Of a stretch of 64,000 nt of DNA, positions 54,501-63,370 are shown piece by piece. The notes under the pieces are model-generated. The model had not been told where the DNA came from. It ran no database searches and saw only the letters and a list, made by a program, of their open reading frames with translations. Within the stretch, counting starts at the first letter, position 1. Each line of letters opens with the position of its first letter. The stretch lies in the NCBI RefSeq assembly GCF_019669985.1, contig NZ_AP019782.1, forward strand, positions 3,218,001-3,282,000, in the 5' to 3' direction. The position numbers and the translations under genes were made by a program. Source of the stretch: Methylogaea oryzae (GTDB taxonomy: Bacteria > Pseudomonadota > Gammaproteobacteria > Methylococcales > Methylococcaceae).

Positions 54501-55866
54501 GGACGCCGGACAAATGCCCCTGGAGCTGGAGCCGTTCGACTTGGACGCGATGGTGGACAACCTGCGCGGCCTGTTCGAAGCGCAAATCCGGGCCAAGCAG
54601 CTCGATTTCAAAATCCAGGTGCAGGACGGCACGCCGCGCGACCTCGTCGGCGACGCCCTGCGCATCCAGCAAGTCCTCACCAACCTGCTCAGCAACGCCG
54701 TCAAATTCACGGAGCGGGGCCAAGTCGTCCTGGCAATCACCTTGCAAAAAATCGAAGACGGGCACGCCCTGCTGAATTTCTGCGTGGAGGATCAAGGCAT
54801 CGGCATCGCCGAGGAGGACCAGGAAAAACTGTTTCGCGCCTTCAGCCAGGTGGACGGCTCCATCACGCGCCGCTTCGGCGGCACCGGTTTGGGCCTGGCC
54901 ATCAGCCAAAGCCTGCTGCGGCTCATGGACAGCCGCTTCAGCGTCCGCAGCGCCCTGGGCCAGGGCTCGAGCTTCAGCTTCGAACTGCGACTGGGCATCG
55001 CCGCCGAACACCTCGACCGTCCCCGCACCCTCCGCCGCCGCACCGACCGCCAAGCCGGGGAGCTGGCGCACAAGCTGAACGAAATGGGACACGCGCTGCA
55101 CGGACGGACGGTGCTGGTCGTGGAGGACAATGAAGTCAACCAGCGGGTGGTGTGCGAGTTTCTCAAGCTCGCCGGTCTGACCAGCGTCGTCGCCAACAAC
55201 GGCCAAGAAGCGCTGAACGTGCTGGCGCAGCAACGGGTGGACGCCGTCCTGATGGACATGCACATGCCGGTCATGGGCGGCGCCGAAGCCACCGAAAAAA
55301 TCCGCGCCAATCCGGAATTCGCCCGACTGCCCATCATCGCCCTCACGGCCGGCGCTACCCAGGAAGAACGGCAGCGCTGCATGAACTGCGGCATGAACGA
55401 TTTCATCGCCAAGCCGGTCAAACCGGAAACGTTGTTGGAAACCTTATGCCGCCGGATATCCCCGGCGGCCGACTACGTCGCCGAGCCGCCGCTCCCTGCC
55501 GCCGAAGGCGGCGGTTTCCCCGACGCGCCGGGATTCGACCTGGACTACGCCCTGGAACTGCTGGGCGGCGATCGCGAACTCCTGTTGGAGCTGCTGGGCC
55601 TGTTCGGCCAAAGCATGGAAGGGATAAGCGACAAAATCGGCGCAGAAGCCACGGCGGGCAACTTAACCGCAGCGAGGAACCATGCCCATAAGCTGAAGGG
55701 CTCCGCCGCCAATTGCGGCGCGAAAGCGCTGTGCGACATCGTCACGCAGCTGGAAAACGAATTGCAGGCGGGCCGTTTCGAGACGGCCACGTTCGCCGCT
55801 TTCGCCGCGGAGTTCGAGCGAACCATGGCGACCATTGCCGCGATCACCGCCGCCGCGAACGCCTGA
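51550..55866 (+). CDS. Hybrid histidine kinase (MASE1-CHASE-PAS3-HK-REC-Hpt)
   Basis: A 1438-aa membrane sensor kinase. A MASE1-like multi-helix segment (~10-210) is followed by a periplasmic CHASE-type domain (~225-410), a transmembrane segment near 490 and three PAS domains (~517-643, 647-770, 780-904). HisKA follows with His932 in MSHEIRTPMNG, then the HATPase (~1030-1147), a receiver with Asp1236 in VLMDMHMPVMGG, and an Hpt domain with His1380 in AHKLKGSAANCGA. All phosphorelay residues are present. The signal and the output regulator are unknown. The downstream TVP38-family gene begins 47 bases later. Confidence 0.92.
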   Translation: MSQLPTPHRYRPAAFFALLIAYLATGKLCLLLALPPVYSTPLFPPAGLALAAVYLAGKRALPWIFVGAWLLNLWTGYTPASSVRAAAFAAAMGLAPVVQAMVGGRVLHRLLGTGCRFDQTGDLQRLFIAAPLLCLTSATLSIGALAALDLVEPDGLAKHWLTWWLGDTLGVLVFFPIGLVLAAEPRDAWRARRLSVAGPMLFILTLVLAFHFTAGQWSRQASMEKFQGLSDQFRQHILTRLDEQELLLQQMQALFGHGEKPPSREQFGILTQGVVKHIGAVQAIEWAPRIAAAERGRFEAAEASQLAGFEIKERDGQGRPIRAQPRPYYYPITYLEPMAGNEVALGFDLASTPERREALELALANDKLVATAPLRLLQDKTGQAAVLLLLPVKAQGTNSDMLLSVLKMGDFIEAQLSAHSLPLFVRLSDTAAGLPLYDNLSAAAATPLYSTEFRFAGRRYSLETAPVPQYWNQGQGGQTVGFLAAGLLGTGVLGGLLLLGTGYTARVESQVRERTQALLESEQRWHFALEGSGDGVWDWDVPAGEVLFSRRWYEIQGYAPGEIGPAIGDWERLVHPDDLPVLQRELQAHLRGETPSFACEHRVRCENGEYKWILGRGMVVSRDESGRPLRVVGTHSDISERKRLEAELQSSHDRLAKISQHVPGVIYQYRQYPDGRACFPYASDGIREIYEVTPEQVREDATPVFAVLHPDDHDAIVASIRESERTMQPWRLDYRVTLPSKGERWLSGHAKPERLAEGSTLWHGYISDITEKKALDRKLQENEQRLEFAFEGTGDGLWDWNISKGEVFFSKRWKEMLGYAEDEIGSDVEEWTQRIHPDDTAAVMADVQSCFDGATPHYVNEHRVLCKDGSYKWILDRGIIIDRDAAGQPTRMTGTHTDVTARRMAAEALRNAKALAEENARAKSEFLANMSHEIRTPMNGVIGLTQLALNLPASAELRDYLEKIAASSQNLLSILNDILDFSKLDAGQMPLELEPFDLDAMVDNLRGLFEAQIRAKQLDFKIQVQDGTPRDLVGDALRIQQVLTNLLSNAVKFTERGQVVLAITLQKIEDGHALLNFCVEDQGIGIAEEDQEKLFRAFSQVDGSITRRFGGTGLGLAISQSLLRLMDSRFSVRSALGQGSSFSFELRLGIAAEHLDRPRTLRRRTDRQAGELAHKLNEMGHALHGRTVLVVEDNEVNQRVVCEFLKLAGLTSVVANNGQEALNVLAQQRVDAVLMDMHMPVMGGAEATEKIRANPEFARLPIIALTAGATQEERQRCMNCGMNDFIAKPVKPETLLETLCRRISPAADYVAEPPLPAAEGGGFPDAPGFDLDYALELLGGDRELLLELLGLFGQSMEGISDKIGAEATAGNLTAARNHAHKLKGSAANCGAKALCDIVTQLENELQAGRFETATFAAFAAEFERTMATIAAITAAANA

Positions 55867-55913
55867 CCACCGCTAGACCCAATCGACGGCGGAAACGCCG
55901 CAGGAGACGAGTC

Positions 55914-56621
55914 ATGAACGATGCCGCGCAATCCATAGTCAAAGGGATGCTGCTGGTCGCCCTCCTGGCCGGGCCGGCGGCGTTTTTCCTGTACGGCGGG
56001 GCCGATTGGCTGAGCCTGGAACACCTCCAGGCCAACCGCGAACAGCTGCTCGCCTACACCGAGGCCCACTTCTGGACCCTGTTCCTGGCTTGGGGCCTGC
56101 TCTACACCGTCGCCACCGCCCTCAGCATTCCGGCCGGATCGGTATTGTCCCTGGCCGCCGGCTTTTTATTCGGACGCTGGCTGGGCACCGTGCTGGTGAT
56201 CGTCGCCTCCAGCCTGGGCGCCGTGGCGGTATTCGCCGCCGCGCGCTACCTGTTCGCCGACAGCGCGCGGCACAAGCTGGAGCGAAACCCCGCAGCCGCC
56301 AAAATCCTTGCCGGTTTCGGCCGGGACGCCGTCAATTACCTGTTGTTCCTGCGCCTGGTGCCGCTGTTTCCCTTCTGGCTGGTCAATCTGGTGCCGGCCT
56401 TCACGCCGGTAAGCCTGGGCACCTATGCCTGGACCACGGTGGTGGGTATCGTGCCGGGGTGTTTCGTCTACGCCAACCTGGGACGGTCTCTGGGAGAAAT
56501 CGACTCCCTGGCAGGATTGCTATCCGCGCCGGTGCTGCTGTCCCTGAGCCTGCTGGGGGTGTTGGCGCTGCTGCCGGCGCTGGCGCGCCGGCGGGGATCG
56601 GCGGGGCTTACAAAGGGATGA
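55914..56621 (+). CDS. TVP38/TMEM64 (DedA-like) membrane protein
   Basis: A 235-aa integral membrane protein of the VTT family, with YTVATALSIPAGSVLSLAAGFLFG and LLFLRLVPLFPFWLVNLVPAFT as the hallmark segments. Five to six helices. Relatives act in membrane lipid scrambling or homeostasis. The ATG at 55914 has a CAGGAGA site. Its last 14 bases overlap the convergent lipoprotein gene. Confidence 0.88.
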   Translation: MNDAAQSIVKGMLLVALLAGPAAFFLYGGADWLSLEHLQANREQLLAYTEAHFWTLFLAWGLLYTVATALSIPAGSVLSLAAGFLFGRWLGTVLVIVASSLGAVAVFAAARYLFADSARHKLERNPAAAKILAGFGRDAVNYLLFLRLVPLFPFWLVNLVPAFTPVSLGTYAWTTVVGIVPGCFVYANLGRSLGEIDSLAGLLSAPVLLSLSLLGVLALLPALARRRGSAGLTKG

Positions 56622-57336
56622 ACATCACGGCCGACTGGATCGTGCCCTTGATATTGCGGTGGGTGCGGTCGGCGGTGACCTGGGCGATGATGTCCTGGTT
56701 GGAAATCAAGCGGCCCAGCAGGCGCTCGAAGCTCAGGTTGGCGGCTTGGTTCTTTTCCGGGGTGTAGCTGTATAAAAACGGCCGGCGATGGGAGTCCACC
56801 TTGCTGCGCAACAGCCAGGCGGCCGCCTCGATGTTGCGGGCGCTGTTGTAGAGCTTCTGCGCGTCCAGCATGTCGGTGAAATAGTAATCGTGCGTATCGT
56901 TGTACGCCTCCATGGTCATGGTGGCGATGCCGGCGATGAAGCTCTCCACCCGGTCGCCTCGATAGGCCTCGTCGAACGTGAGGCGGATGCAATCGATGCT
57001 GCGCATTTTGTTGGGCTGCGGATACGGTTCCTTGAACAACGCTTCCATGGCCTCCTCCAGGCTGGTGTGGCCGGATTTGCGCCATTCCCCGGGATTGCGT
57101 CTGTATAACTTTTCCGCCAGCTGCTTGAGGTCGGCGAAAAAGATTTTCTGATGGGTTTCCCCCACCAGGTCGACGTCGGTTTTACCCAAGGATTTGAAAC
57201 TGAAGGATTCGCTGGCGAGGTCTTCCTTGTCGGTCTGCTTGACGCCGCCCATACGGGCCAATCGGGTGGGTTCGCTGCAGGCGCAAAGCAGGCAGAGGAG
57301 AGCGCCCAGGGCCAGGGCGGAAGGAATTGGTTTCAT
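56608..57336 (-). CDS. Hypothetical lipoprotein
   Basis: A 242-aa protein with a type II signal peptide (IPSALALGALLCLLCACSEP, lipobox LCAC), then a charged helical region. The EMESIDCIRLTFDEAYRGDR-like middle and the C-terminus NIKGTIQSAVMFIPL are distinctive, but I recognise no family. It is likely anchored to the membrane. It overlaps the 3' end of the TVP38-family gene by 14 bases. Confidence 0.75.
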   Translation of the reverse strand: MKPIPSALALGALLCLLCACSEPTRLARMGGVKQTDKEDLASESFSFKSLGKTDVDLVGETHQKIFFADLKQLAEKLYRRNPGEWRKSGHTSLEEAMEALFKEPYPQPNKMRSIDCIRLTFDEAYRGDRVESFIAGIATMTMEAYNDTHDYYFTDMLDAQKLYNSARNIEAAAWLLRSKVDSHRRPFLYSYTPEKNQAANLSFERLLGRLISNQDIIAQVTADRTHRNIKGTIQSAVMFIPL

Positions 57337-57425
57337 GGTCGGACTCGGCCGTTTTTTATTTTTCTCTTAAGATGCTACTACAACTTTCCAATCCCCACAG
57401 CAAGGCCAAGCTGGCGCGACCGCGC

Positions 57426-58883
57426 CTACTTCCGCCAGAACTCCGGCACGAACAGGATCAGGACCGAGAAGATCTGCACGCGGCCCAGCAGCATGGTGAA
57501 GGACAACACCCAGGTTTCGTAGTCGGTTAGCACCGAGTAATTGCCGGCGGGCCCCACCTGGCCCAGGCCGGGGCCGGCGTTGTTGATGCAGGCGATGACG
57601 GCGGTGAATGCGGTAACGAAATCCAGCCCCTGGAACATCAGCACGAAGGTAAGCGATACCACGCTGATGAAATACAGGAAGATAAAACCCAGCACCGACA
57701 TGACCACCTTGTTGCCGATGATGTTCTCGCCGATTTTGAGCGGCGTGACCGATTGGGGATGGATCAGCAGATGGAACTCCCGCAGCGATTGCTTCACCAG
57801 GATGATGGTGCGGATCATGCGGATGCCGCCGCCGGTGGAGCCGGAACTGGTGGAAATGCAGCTGAGAAACAGCATCCACAACGGCACCAGGATGGGCCAC
57901 TGGCCGAAGTCGGCATTGGCGAAGCCGCAATCGGTGGCGATGGTGACCAAATTGAAGGACGCATAGCGCAGCGCGGTCCAGTAATCGGGATAGACCCCCT
58001 GGTTCCACAACACGCCCGCCGCCAGCAGGCAACTGCCCAACACCAGCAGCAGGAACGATTTGGCTTCCGGATCCCTGGCGTAGGGCGCGGTGGTCAATTT
58101 GCGCACGGCGACGAAATGGGTGGCGAAGTTGATGCCGGCCGCCAACTGGAACACCGTCAGGATGACCTCGATGGACACCGAATCGAAATAGCCGACGTTG
58201 GCGTCGTGGGTGGAAAAGCCGCCCAGGCTCATGGCGGCGAAAGCGTGGCAGACGGCGTCCAGCCAGTTCATGCCGGCCAGCTTCAGGCACAGGATGCAGA
58301 CGACGGTATAACCGGCGTACACCACCCACAAAGCCTTGGCGGTCTGGGCGATGCGCGGCGGCAGGGAGGACTCCTTGGTGGCGCCGGGCGTTTCCGCTTT
58401 GTACAGCTGCATGCCGCCCACGCCGAGGATGGGCAGGATGGCAACCGCGAACACGATGATGCCCATGCCGGCGATCCAATTCAGCTCGTGCCGCCACAGG
58501 TTGATGGAAGCCGGCATGGCGTCCAAGCCGGACAACAAGGTCGCGCCGGTGGTGGTCAGGCCCGACATGGCCTCGAAGTAGGCGTCGGTGAAACTCAGCC
58601 CCGGCAGCTGCAATACCAGGGGAATGGCGCCGAAAGCCGGCAGCAGGCTCCAGGTCAAGGCCACCAGCAGGAAGCCGGCGCGGGCGCGCACTTCCTTTTT
58701 CACGTGCATGGTGGAACCGAACATGAGCAGCCCCAGGGTGAAGGTCGCCAGCGTGCCGTTAAGGAAAGCCGCGGTGGCGCCGTCTTCGGCCAGGAACGAT
58801 ACCGCCAGGGCGGTGGACATCAGCCCGCTGAACCCCATGAGTACGATGCCGAAAATATGCGTCAGCGGCCAGATCAACGTCAT
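57426..58883 (-). CDS. trkH: Potassium uptake protein TrkH
   Basis: A 485-aa K+ translocating subunit with repeated membrane-pore-membrane units. Selectivity-filter regions are seen in MSGLTTTGATLL, MSLGGFSTHDANVGYF, TIATDCGFAN and IACINNAGPGLGQVG. The ATG at 58883 has an AAGGA site. It lies 35 bases downstream of trhP. The NAD-binding regulator trkA is not in the window. Confidence 0.93.
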   Translation of the reverse strand: MTLIWPLTHIFGIVLMGFSGLMSTALAVSFLAEDGATAAFLNGTLATFTLGLLMFGSTMHVKKEVRARAGFLLVALTWSLLPAFGAIPLVLQLPGLSFTDAYFEAMSGLTTTGATLLSGLDAMPASINLWRHELNWIAGMGIIVFAVAILPILGVGGMQLYKAETPGATKESSLPPRIAQTAKALWVVYAGYTVVCILCLKLAGMNWLDAVCHAFAAMSLGGFSTHDANVGYFDSVSIEVILTVFQLAAGINFATHFVAVRKLTTAPYARDPEAKSFLLLVLGSCLLAAGVLWNQGVYPDYWTALRYASFNLVTIATDCGFANADFGQWPILVPLWMLFLSCISTSSGSTGGGIRMIRTIILVKQSLREFHLLIHPQSVTPLKIGENIIGNKVVMSVLGFIFLYFISVVSLTFVLMFQGLDFVTAFTAVIACINNAGPGLGQVGPAGNYSVLTDYETWVLSFTMLLGRVQIFSVLILFVPEFWRK

Positions 58884-58918
58884 GGAAGAATGTCCTTGCG
58901 GCTTGAAAAGGTTAGGAT

Positions 58919-60322
58919 TTACAGATAGCGGGCCAGCAAACCGTATTCCAACGCGCCCGGCGGCAGCGGAATGCGCACCTGGTGGCCGCCCCCCGGCGCT
59001 TCCGGCATGGATTGGCCGTCGCGGTTCTCCATGCGCTCCACCACGATGTCGCGGTTGCCTTGCGGCAGAATCAGCTCCAGCTTGTCGCCCACGGCAAACT
59101 TGTTCTTCACCAGCACCTCGGCCAGGCCGCTGGCCTCGTCGCGGCCGGTAATCTCGCCGACGAAACGCTGCTGGTGGCTTTCCGAATAGCCGCGCACATA
59201 GTTCTGGTATTCCTGGGTGTGATGGCGCTGGTAGAAGCCGTCGGTGTAGCCGCGCGAAGCCAGATTTTCCAGCACGCCCAACAGCGTCGGATCGAACGGC
59301 CGGCCGGCCAGGGCGTCGTCGATGGCCTGGCGGTAGACCTGGGCGGTGCGCGCCACGTAGTAATGGGACTTGGTGCGGCCTTCGATCTTGAGGCTGTCCA
59401 CCCCTGCATCCACCAGGCGCTGCACGTGTTCCACGGCGCGCAGGTCCTTGGAATTCATGATGTAGGTGCCGTGCTCGTCCTCGAACACCGGCAGCAACTC
59501 GCCGGGACGGTTTTCCTCTTCCAGAAAATACACCTGGTCGGCCAAGGGATGGCGCTCGCCGCCGGCGCAACCGGCGTTGTTGAGGTCGGCCATCTTAAAC
59601 GTCGCGCGATCGGCTCCGGTGTGTCCCTCTCCCTCAGGGAGAGGGTTGGGGTGAGGGAGATTCAAAACAGACGCCGCCACATAATCCCCTTCCGCATTCT
59701 CCGCCGCCGCCTGCATGCCGTATTTCCAGCGGCAGGAATTGGTGCAGGTGCCCTGGTTGGGGTCGCGGTGGTTGAAGTAGCCGGACAGCAGGCACCTGCC
59801 CGAATAGGCGATGCACAGGGCGCCGTGGACGAACACTTCCAGTTCCATGTCCGGGCACTGCTGGCGGATTTCGGCGATCTCGTCCAGGGACAGTTCCCGC
59901 GACAGGATGATGCGGCTGACCCCCGCCGACTGCCAGAAGCGCACCGCCGCGTAATTGACCGTGTTGGCCTGCACCGACAGGTGGATGGGCATGTCCGGCC
60001 AAGCTTCCCGCACCAGCATCATCAGGCCGGGGTCGGCCATGATGAGGGCGTCCGGCCCCATGGCGACGATGGGCGCCATGTCCTGGATGAAGGATTTCAC
60101 CTTGGCGTTGTGCGGCAGCACGTTGGCCGCCAGATAGAATTGCTTGCCGAGGTCATGGGCTTCGGCGATGCCGATAGCCAAGTTGTCTTCCAGGAAATCG
60201 TTGTTGCGCACCCTGAGGCTGTAGCGCGGCAGGCCGGCATAGACGGCATCGGCGCCATAGGCATAGGCATAGCGCATATTGCGCAGGGTACCGGCGGGAG
60301 AAAGCAGTTCGACTTGGCGCAT
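58919..60322 (-). CDS. trhP: tRNA 5-hydroxyuridine modification protein TrhP (U32 family)
   Basis: A 467-aa U32-family protein matching E. coli YegQ/TrhP, which is needed for 5-hydroxyuridine in tRNA wobble positions. Start MRQVELLSPAGTLRNMRYAY, Cys cluster GALCIAYSGRCLLSGYFN and CTNSCRW, later EDEHGTYIMNSKDLRAVEHV and SLKIEGRTKS. A stretch after CTNSCRWKYGM contains LPHPNPLPEGEG, which is the translated palindromic repeat at 59625. It falls in a variable loop, so function may survive. Confidence 0.92.
   Translation of the reverse strand: MRQVELLSPAGTLRNMRYAYAYGADAVYAGLPRYSLRVRNNDFLEDNLAIGIAEAHDLGKQFYLAANVLPHNAKVKSFIQDMAPIVAMGPDALIMADPGLMMLVREAWPDMPIHLSVQANTVNYAAVRFWQSAGVSRIILSRELSLDEIAEIRQQCPDMELEVFVHGALCIAYSGRCLLSGYFNHRDPNQGTCTNSCRWKYGMQAAAENAEGDYVAASVLNLPHPNPLPEGEGHTGADRATFKMADLNNAGCAGGERHPLADQVYFLEEENRPGELLPVFEDEHGTYIMNSKDLRAVEHVQRLVDAGVDSLKIEGRTKSHYYVARTAQVYRQAIDDALAGRPFDPTLLGVLENLASRGYTDGFYQRHHTQEYQNYVRGYSESHQQRFVGEITGRDEASGLAEVLVKNKFAVGDKLELILPQGNRDIVVERMENRDGQSMPEAPGGGHQVRIPLPPGALEYGLLARYL
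59625..59657. repeat. 33-bp palindromic repeat inside trhP
   Basis: Perfect CCCTCTCCCT / AGGGAGAGGG arms with one base between, then GGGGTGAGGG-type tail. Differs from the ygfA copy at two positions. It is in frame, encoding HPNPLPEGEG on the minus strand. Confidence 0.88.
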
Positions 60323-60495
60323 GCGGCGGGCTGGAAGAGCGGAAACGAAGATGACCGGGCATTATCCGGCTAATGGGGCAAGGCCTCAAGCTGCGCCGCT
60401 CCGGGCCGATCCCAACGGCGCGCGTCGCTGGGCATTGCGCCTCCCGCGTTCGCCGTGATTTCATGGCACGGTATTTCGAACAATTGGAACTCCCT

Positions 60496-60990
60496 ATGCG
60501 CATCGTCATCCTCGGCAATTCCGGCTCGGGCAAAACCACCCTGGCAAGGCGGCTCGCGGCCGGCCACGGCCTGGCGACGCTCGACCTGGACACCGTCGCC
60601 TGGGAGCCGGGCAAAATCGCCGTGCCGCGCGATCCGGCCGAGGCCGCCGCCGATGTGAAGGCCTTTTGCGAGAGCAACGACCGCAGGGTAGCGGAAGGCT
60701 GTTACGCCGGCCTCATTGACGCCGCCCTGGCCTATTCCCCCACCTTGCTGTTCCTGGAGCCCGGCGTGGAAACCTGCCTGTCCAACTGCCGCAATCGGCC
60801 TTGGGAACCGCACAAATACCCGTCCAAGGAAGCGCAGGATGAAAAATTGGCGTTTTTGCTGGCATGGGTGAGCGAATACTACAGCCGCGACGGCGACTTA
60901 TCCCTGCGCGCCCATCAAGCTTTGTTCGACGGCTACGCCGGCCCTAAACAGAAACTCGCCGCGGCCGACGACGCCGCTGCCTTGATTTGA
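60496..60990 (+). CDS. P-loop NTPase of the adenylate-kinase-like type
   Basis: A 164-aa protein with the Walker A GNSGSGKTTLARRLAA just after the start, followed by LDLDTVAWEPG. The pattern resembles small nucleotide/shikimate-kinase-like proteins and DNA-topology modulator FlaR-like ATPases. I start at the ATG at 60496, where the beta-strand of the fold begins; another ATG 11 codons upstream is possible. Substrate unknown. Confidence 0.8.
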   Translation: MRIVILGNSGSGKTTLARRLAAGHGLATLDLDTVAWEPGKIAVPRDPAEAAADVKAFCESNDRRVAEGCYAGLIDAALAYSPTLLFLEPGVETCLSNCRNRPWEPHKYPSKEAQDEKLAFLLAWVSEYYSRDGDLSLRAHQALFDGYAGPKQKLAAADDAAALI

Positions 60991-61054
60991 AACCGCTTTT
61001 CCTTGGGCAAAGCAGTCCATCGCGCCCGACGAATCGGGCAACCGCAAACTCGCC

Positions 61055-61687
61055 ATGAAAGTCGTTGTCTCTCCCTATGACCCGGCCTGGGAAGCGCATT
61101 TCGAACGGCACCGGGCTATCATTCGATCCGCCTTGTCCCGCCTGGAACCGTCCATCGACCATATCGGCAGCACGGCGCTAAAAAGCATCGGCGCCAAACC
61201 CATCATCGATATCCTGGTCGGCCTGCCGGCGACGGTTTCGCTCGACGGCGCCGTAACGCCCCTGCTGGCCGGCGGTTACGCCTACATTCAAAAATTCGAC
61301 GCCGCCATGCCTTACCGGCGCTTTTTCGCCAAGCTGGAAAACTTAACCGCCGGTCCGCTGCCCGCCGTCATCGGCGACGGCGACGATTTCGCCTTGGGCA
61401 GGGACTACAAGACCTCCGTCCACATCCATGTCATGGCAAAAGACAGCTACCACTGGCTGCGCCACATCGCCTTCCGGGACTACTTGCTGGCCCATCCCGA
61501 CGCCAGAGCCGACTATCACCGGCTCAAGCAGAAAATCGCCGTCATGGACCTGGCCGACCCGCTGGATTACAACACCCATAAGGAGGCGTTCATCCGCGAG
61601 CATCAGGATAAAGCCATGGCCTGGCGGGAACGGCGCCGACCCTCCGCCGGCGGGGTCCGCGGGACACCGCCTCGGCCAATCGGCTAA
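61055..61687 (+). CDS. GrpB family protein (UPF0157)
   Basis: A 210-aa nucleotidyltransferase-fold protein. YDPAWEAHFERHRAIIRSAL, DHIGSTALKSIGAKPIIDILVGL and VHIHVMAKDSYHWLRHIAFRDYLLAH are characteristic. Function is not established. It follows the P-loop gene by 64 bases. The C-terminal tail after WRERRR is low-complexity. Confidence 0.88.
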   Translation: MKVVVSPYDPAWEAHFERHRAIIRSALSRLEPSIDHIGSTALKSIGAKPIIDILVGLPATVSLDGAVTPLLAGGYAYIQKFDAAMPYRRFFAKLENLTAGPLPAVIGDGDDFALGRDYKTSVHIHVMAKDSYHWLRHIAFRDYLLAHPDARADYHRLKQKIAVMDLADPLDYNTHKEAFIREHQDKAMAWRERRRPSAGGVRGTPPRPIG

Positions 61688-61749
61688 GATGGCCGCATCC
61701 AACAGCCATCGCGCCAGCCGGTGCCCCGGCCCAACCCCAGCAAACGCCC

Positions 61750-63363
61750 ATGACACGACACTTCCGCTCCGACCTCGCCACCCTGCAACAACATTGGCGC
61801 CAGGACGCCCCGGCCGGCTTCCTGGTGTTCCTCGTCGCCTTGCCGCTGTGCTTAGGCATCGCCATCGCCTCGGGCTTTCCCCCCATGGCGGGCATCATCA
61901 CGGCGGTGGTTGGCGGCCTGCTGGTGTCGCGCTTGGGCAGCAGCCAGCTCGCGGTGACGGGACCGGCGGCGGGCTTGATTGTGGTGATACTAGCCGCGGT
62001 GGAATCTCTCGGCCAGGGCGACGACATGGCCGGCTACCACCGCACCCTGGCGGCCATCGTGGTGGCCGGCCTGATCCAAATCGCCCTGGGCTATTTCAAG
62101 GCGGGCCGGCTCAGCGCGTTTTTCCCGCTGCCGGTGGTGCACGGCATGCTGGCGGCCATCGGCATCATCATCATGGCCAAACAGTTGCACGTGCTGATGG
62201 GGGTGCATTCGAAGGCCGCCACCTTGCTGCAAGCCATCGGCGAAGTGCCTTCCAGCCTGGTGCACTTCAATCCGCAGATCGCCGCCATCGGCGCCGTCTG
62301 CCTGGCCATCCTGCTGCTGTGGCCGCTGGTGTCCCACCCCGCGCTGAAGCGTATTCCCGCCCCTCTGCTTGTGGTGGCGAGCGGACTGCTGCTGGGGCAG
62401 TTCTTCGAACTGGACCATTACCGGACGTTTTTCTCGCTGCCGCCTTTCGAATACAGCCTGGGACCGCAGTATTTGCTGCCGGTGCCGGACAATTTTTTCG
62501 ACAATTTTTATGCGCCGGACTTTTCCCAGGTGTTTTCGACCCGTTTCTGGGGCGCGGTGATCAGCATCTGCCTGGTGGGCAGCCTGGAGACCCTGCTGGT
62601 CGGGACGGCGGTGGATAAGCTCGATCCCGAACGGCGCTCCTCCGACCTCAATCGCGACCTGGTCGCGGTGGGCGTCGGCAACGCGGTGGCGGGCCTCCTT
62701 GGCGGCCTGCCCATGATCGTGGAAATCGTGCGCTCCTCCACCGCCATCGAGAACGGCGCCAAATCGGCCTGGACCAATTTTTTCCACGGCGCCTTCCTGT
62801 TGCTGTTCGTGGCGCTGTTCCCTCGGCTGCTGCACGAAATCCCGCTGGCTTCCCTGGCCGCCCTGCTGGTCTACACCGGCTACCGGCTCGCGTCGCCGAG
62901 CACTTTCGCGGCCATCGCCGAAGTGGGCGCGGGCCCCTTGGCCGTGTTCGTCGTCACCATCGTCGGCGTGCTGGCCACCGACTTGCTGATGGGGGTGCTC
63001 ATCGGCATCGCCGCCAAGCTGCTGCTGACCCTGCTGAGCGGCGTCAGCCCCGCCAACCTGCTCAAACTCGCCTACCGCATCGAGCGGCGCGGCGACGGCG
63101 GCTACCACATCACAGTGAGTGGCGCGGCGATTTTCTCCAACTTCATCGCCCTGAAAACGGAATTGGCCGCCCTGCCGGCGGGCGGGAGCATCGTCTTCGA
63201 CTTGTCCGAGTCCGACCTGATAGACCACACGGTGATGGATCTGATCGACGAGTTCCGCCGCGACTATACGGCCAAAGGCGGGGCATGCCGCATCCACGGC
63301 CTGGAAAACCACAAGGCCGCCAGCGATCATCCTCTGGCGGCGCGCAAGCGCGACGGCCGCTGA
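61750..63363 (+). CDS. SulP-family anion transporter with STAS domain
   Basis: A 537-aa SLC26/SulP protein. The membrane part starts near FLVFLVALPLCLGIAIASGFPPMAGIITAVVGG and includes GSSQLAVTGPAAGLIVV. The C-terminal STAS-like region (~435-530) shows GGSIVFDLSESDLIDHTVMDLI. Several members carry bicarbonate rather than sulfate; the sequence does not decide this. It is convergent with the HD-GYP gene. Confidence 0.9.
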   Translation: MTRHFRSDLATLQQHWRQDAPAGFLVFLVALPLCLGIAIASGFPPMAGIITAVVGGLLVSRLGSSQLAVTGPAAGLIVVILAAVESLGQGDDMAGYHRTLAAIVVAGLIQIALGYFKAGRLSAFFPLPVVHGMLAAIGIIIMAKQLHVLMGVHSKAATLLQAIGEVPSSLVHFNPQIAAIGAVCLAILLLWPLVSHPALKRIPAPLLVVASGLLLGQFFELDHYRTFFSLPPFEYSLGPQYLLPVPDNFFDNFYAPDFSQVFSTRFWGAVISICLVGSLETLLVGTAVDKLDPERRSSDLNRDLVAVGVGNAVAGLLGGLPMIVEIVRSSTAIENGAKSAWTNFFHGAFLLLFVALFPRLLHEIPLASLAALLVYTGYRLASPSTFAAIAEVGAGPLAVFVVTIVGVLATDLLMGVLIGIAAKLLLTLLSGVSPANLLKLAYRIERRGDGGYHITVSGAAIFSNFIALKTELAALPAGGSIVFDLSESDLIDHTVMDLIDEFRRDYTAKGGACRIHGLENHKAASDHPLAARKRDGR

Positions 63364-63370
63364 AGCCGCG

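Noticed and set aside
58884-59570. Upstream extension of the TrkH frame
   Set aside because: It lies within trhP in another frame. TrkH begins with its first membrane helix at 58883 behind an AAGGA site.
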